NCBI GenBank assembly: GCA_937874445.1
Contig: CALNAL010000019.1
Location: 1-22,442 of the forward strand
Direction: 5' to 3'
Length of the DNA stretch: 22,442 nt
Source: an uncultured Acetobacteraceae bacterium
GTDB lineage: Bacteria > Pseudomonadota > Alphaproteobacteria > Acetobacterales > Acetobacteraceae
Positions 20,180-22,442 of the stretch are shown in pieces (position 1 is the stretch's first letter; every line of letters starts with the position of its first letter). Both the position numbers and the translations under genes were made by a program. Under the pieces are notes generated by a model. The model did not search any database and had not been told where the DNA came from. It worked only from the letters and a program-made list of their open reading frames with translations.

Positions 20180-20623
20180 CTAGCGCTCGAACTTGCGTGA
20201 CAGCACGATCGACGAGCTGGTGCGGCGCACGCCTTCGAGCCCGGCGATCCAGTCGATGAGGTCATCGAGTTCGGCCGCGCCGCGGCAAGCCATGCGCACG
20301 CACAGGTCGAAGGGACCGCTGGTCGCATCGCAGCTCACGATCTGCGGACGCTTGCGCAGCTGTGCGATGATGCCACCCTGGCGGCGCACTTCCAGTTCGA
20401 TGAGGACGATGGCCGCGAGCCGCCCCTCCTCCGTCGCGCGGCGGCCGGGAACGACAGTGTAGCCCGCGATCATTCCGTCGCGCTCCAGACGCGCCAGGCG
20501 CGCCTGCACGGTGGCCCGCGACACGCCCATGCGCTGCGCGATCTCGGTCAGCGGCGTCCGCGCGTTCGCCGTCAGGATGGCGAGAAGTTCCTCGTCCTTG
20601 GCCGGGTCGGTCGGTCGCGCCAC
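20180..20623 (-). CDS. AsnC/Lrp-family transcriptional regulator (147 aa)
   Basis: An N-terminal HTH (ILTANARTPLTEIAQRMGVS followed by RATVQARLARLERDGMIAGY) and a C-terminal RAM/effector domain (AAIVLIELEVRRQGGIIAQL, then SCDATSGPFDLCVRMACRG) give the canonical AsnC/Lrp layout and length. Start GTG 20623 is used; no nearby ATG gives a better start. Such proteins bind amino acids or similar small molecules and control adjacent transport and catabolism genes. The gene lies between the ThDP enzyme (same strand) and a divergent M81 peptidase, so it probably controls one or both; this is inference. GC-rich stretches before it hold no clear operator. Confidence 0.92.
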   Translation of the reverse strand: MARPTDPAKDEELLAILTANARTPLTEIAQRMGVSRATVQARLARLERDGMIAGYTVVPGRRATEEGRLAAIVLIELEVRRQGGIIAQLRKRPQIVSCDATSGPFDLCVRMACRGAAELDDLIDWIAGLEGVRRTSSSIVLSRKFER

Positions 20624-20887
20624 GCCTCTCTATCTCCCTCATGCGGACATCGTGGGACGGACCTCCATGCAAGAACGGGACTATGCCGCATCGCGCCCAC
20701 AGCTGAAGAAAATGCCGTGCGTGCAGGCACCTCCTGCCACACGCCGCGTCACCTTGCCTTCCCCGGAAGCATGCCCCGGCACGAACCCCTCTCAAACATC
20801 GAAATCGTGAGCCATTTTCAATTGACTCCGCCAACGACGCGTTCAGCATTCCTCCCCATTGCACGTTGGCCGATTGGACGCACAACA

Positions 20888-22387
20888 ATGCCCCTCAGGA
20901 TCGCGATCGGCGGTTTCCAGCACGAAACCAATTCCTTCGCGCCGCACCCCACCGCGTTTGCTGATTTTCTCTCTCCCGGCGGATGGCCGCCCCTCTCGCG
21001 CGGGCCGGCCATGCTGGAGACCATGGCCCGCTCCGCCACCACCACCGCCGGAGCGCTGCCGGTGCTCCGGACGGGCGGGGCCGAGATCGTTCCGCTCTCG
21101 TGGTGCATCGCCATGCCGGCCGGGCCGGTGCGCGACGAAGCCTTCGAGCGCATCGCTGCGATGCTGTGCGCCGACCTCGGCGATGCCCTCGACGCAGGAC
21201 CGCTCGACGGCCTGTTTCTCGATCTGCACGGCGCGGCACTGGCCGATTCCTTTCCCGATGCCGAGGGCGAGCTGCTGCGCCGCATCCGTGCCATCACCGG
21301 CACCGAGCTGCCGATCGTCGCGACGCTCGATCCGCACGCCAATCTGACCGCGGCGATGGTGGCGCGCGCCGACGCGCTGGTGCCGTACCGCTCCTATCCG
21401 CACACCGACAAGCACGAGACCGGCGCGCAGGCCGCCGAGATGCTGTTGGCACGCATCCGCCGCGGCAGGCCGTGGGCACGCGCGTTCCGCCAGCTCGACT
21501 ACTGGTTCACGCTGAGCGCGCAATGCACCATGGACGGGCCGATGCGCACCGCGATGGAAGCACGCGCCTCGCTCGCCGCGCGCACGGGCGTGGCCGAACT
21601 CGCCTTCTGCTTCGGCTTTCCCTATGTGGACTTCGTGGACTGCGGCGCCGCCGTGGCCGCCTTTGCCGACACCGAGGCGGCGGCACGGACCGCCGTGGAC
21701 GGCATGATCGACTGGCTGGAAACGCACGAGGCCGACTTCCGCCCCGACGCGATGCCCGCCGCAACAGCCGTGCACGAGGCGCTGGCGCGCGCCGGGAGGG
21801 GCCTCCACCCCGTGGTGATCGCCGACACGCAGGACAATCCCGGCGGCGGCGGCCACGGCGACACCACCGGACTCCTGGCCGAACTCGTGGCCCAGGGAGC
21901 GCGCGGGGCGGTGATGTGCCTCATCAACGATCCCGACTACGCCGCCGCCTGCCACGCCGCCGGGGTCGGCGCCACGCTCTCGCGGCCGCTGGGAGGACAT
22001 TCCGATGGCGTTCCGCTACGGGCCGACGCGCGGGTGCTGCGCCTCGGCGACGGCAGGTTCGCGCTCACCGGGCCGATGGGACAGGGCAACATCGCCAATC
22101 TCGGCCCCACCGCGCTGGTGGAGATCGCACCCGAAATCCGCGTCATCGTCGTCAGCCGCAAGACGCAGGCACACGACCAGGCCATCCTGCGCCATCTCGG
22201 AATCGAGCCGAAAGACTGTTCCGTCATCGCGCTGAAATCCTCGGTACACTTCCGTGCCGATTTCGCGCCGATCGCCGGAAGCATCCTGATCGCCGCGGCC
22301 CCCGGGCCGGTGACCTTCGACCCCGCCGACCTCCCCTTCCGCAACGTCCGTGCCGCGGTGCGCAAGCGTGCCGGCACCCAGCCGTGA
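20888..22387 (+). CDS. M81-family metallopeptidase, MlrC-like (499 aa)
   Basis: A zinc enzyme related to MlrC, the microcystin linear-peptide hydrolase. Seen: the N-terminus RIAIGGFQHETNSFAPHPTA, the metal-binding motif LDPHANLTAAM (Asp148 and His150), the third ligand His172 in YPHTDKHET, and the C-terminal MlrC domain with ADTQDNPGGGGHGDTTGLLA and SRKTQAHDQ. Start ATG 20888 matches the family start; the longer frame from 20717 crosses the regulator promoter region. The ribosome site is weak. Most M81 proteins are not microcystinases; they probably cleave amide bonds in other small compounds. Divergent from the AsnC gene and followed 11 bp later by a Tat-exported protein, which is often an uptake component. 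Confidence 0.92.
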   Translation: MPLRIAIGGFQHETNSFAPHPTAFADFLSPGGWPPLSRGPAMLETMARSATTTAGALPVLRTGGAEIVPLSWCIAMPAGPVRDEAFERIAAMLCADLGDALDAGPLDGLFLDLHGAALADSFPDAEGELLRRIRAITGTELPIVATLDPHANLTAAMVARADALVPYRSYPHTDKHETGAQAAEMLLARIRRGRPWARAFRQLDYWFTLSAQCTMDGPMRTAMEARASLAARTGVAELAFCFGFPYVDFVDCGAAVAAFADTEAAARTAVDGMIDWLETHEADFRPDAMPAATAVHEALARAGRGLHPVVIADTQDNPGGGGHGDTTGLLAELVAQGARGAVMCLINDPDYAAACHAAGVGATLSRPLGGHSDGVPLRADARVLRLGDGRFALTGPMGQGNIANLGPTALVEIAPEIRVIVVSRKTQAHDQAILRHLGIEPKDCSVIALKSSVHFRADFAPIAGSILIAAAPGPVTFDPADLPFRNVRAAVRKRAGTQP

Positions 22388-22398
22388 AAGAACCGCTC

Positions 22399-22442
22399 AT
22401 GCAACGACGCAGTTTCCTGAAAGGCCTGGGCGCCGCCGCGGC
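22399..22442 (+). CDS. Partial gene with Tat signal peptide
   Basis: The first 14 codons read MQRRSFLKGLGAAA, a standard twin-arginine motif (RRSFLKG) starting a Tat signal peptide. It begins 11 bp after the peptidase stop and presumably shares its transcript. In this context a solute-binding protein for a dipeptide-type ABC transporter is the common neighbour of M81 genes, but the sequence ends too early to tell. Confidence 0.7.
   Translation, partial: MQRRSFLKGLGAAA

Noticed and set aside
20843..22000. 385-codon leftward frame opposite the M81 peptidase
   Set aside because: Antisense shadow of a conserved enzyme, with low-complexity composition.

Overview
The window is high-GC, alphaproteobacterial-looking DNA. 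I would guess Acetobacteraceae or another Rhodospirillales, from the gene content, the dense antisense open frames typical of GC-rich DNA, and the style of the intergenic palindromes; the sequence does not prove this. It crosses the right-hand border of a temperate prophage. About 1-17360 is the early and lysogeny part of a lambda-like phage. From 17361 onward it is host chromosome. No capsid, tail, terminase or lysis genes are present, so the late region must lie left of base 1.

Prophage layout. A leftward cluster (3659 down to 1) encodes a small HTH protein, a short coiled coil, a probable DNA-binding protein, an uncharacterised phage protein, a DEAH-box helicase with a zinc-binding tail, a zinc-ribbon protein and the start of one more gene. 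Nearly all are joined by 4-base ATGA overlaps. Between 3660 and 4000 lie three strong hairpins, a possible 55-residue ORF and an 18-bp palindrome at the start of the leftward cluster. The lysogeny switch follows: a leftward Cro-like gene and its partner (4652-4231), a rightward XRE repressor (4745-5125) and, in the position of lambda rexAB, a secreted cysteine-rich protein (5211-5858). Five operator-like sites (TTCACC-N5-GGTGAA type) are visible, three between cro and the repressor and two in front of the rightward early operon. One of the latter sits inside a promoter with a perfect TTGACA box.

That promoter starts an 11-kb rightward operon (6045-17292). It carries four small unknown genes, a recombination module (YqaJ/lambda-Exo nuclease, DEDDh exonuclease, coiled-coil protein, candidate annealing protein), and then accessory genes (a membrane peptide, a J-domain protein, a winged-helix protein, a Gp37/Gp68 DUF5131 protein, DUF4942, an ASCH domain, a DUF3268 zinc protein). 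It ends with an excisionase-like HTH protein and a tyrosine integrase. Almost every junction overlaps, several with the same ATGCCTGA octamer. The integrase ends 21 bp before the 3' half of a tRNA-Thr(GGU) gene, which is the attachment site. The full tRNA should lie at the other end of the prophage.

Host side. On the minus strand are a small periplasmic cytochrome c with an intrinsic terminator, a ThDP-dependent acetolactate-synthase-like enzyme and an AsnC/Lrp regulator. Divergent from the regulator are an M81 (MlrC-like) metallopeptidase and the first residues of a Tat-exported protein. The last four suggest a locally regulated catabolic locus for a peptide-like or keto-acid compound, but the substrate cannot be read from the sequence.
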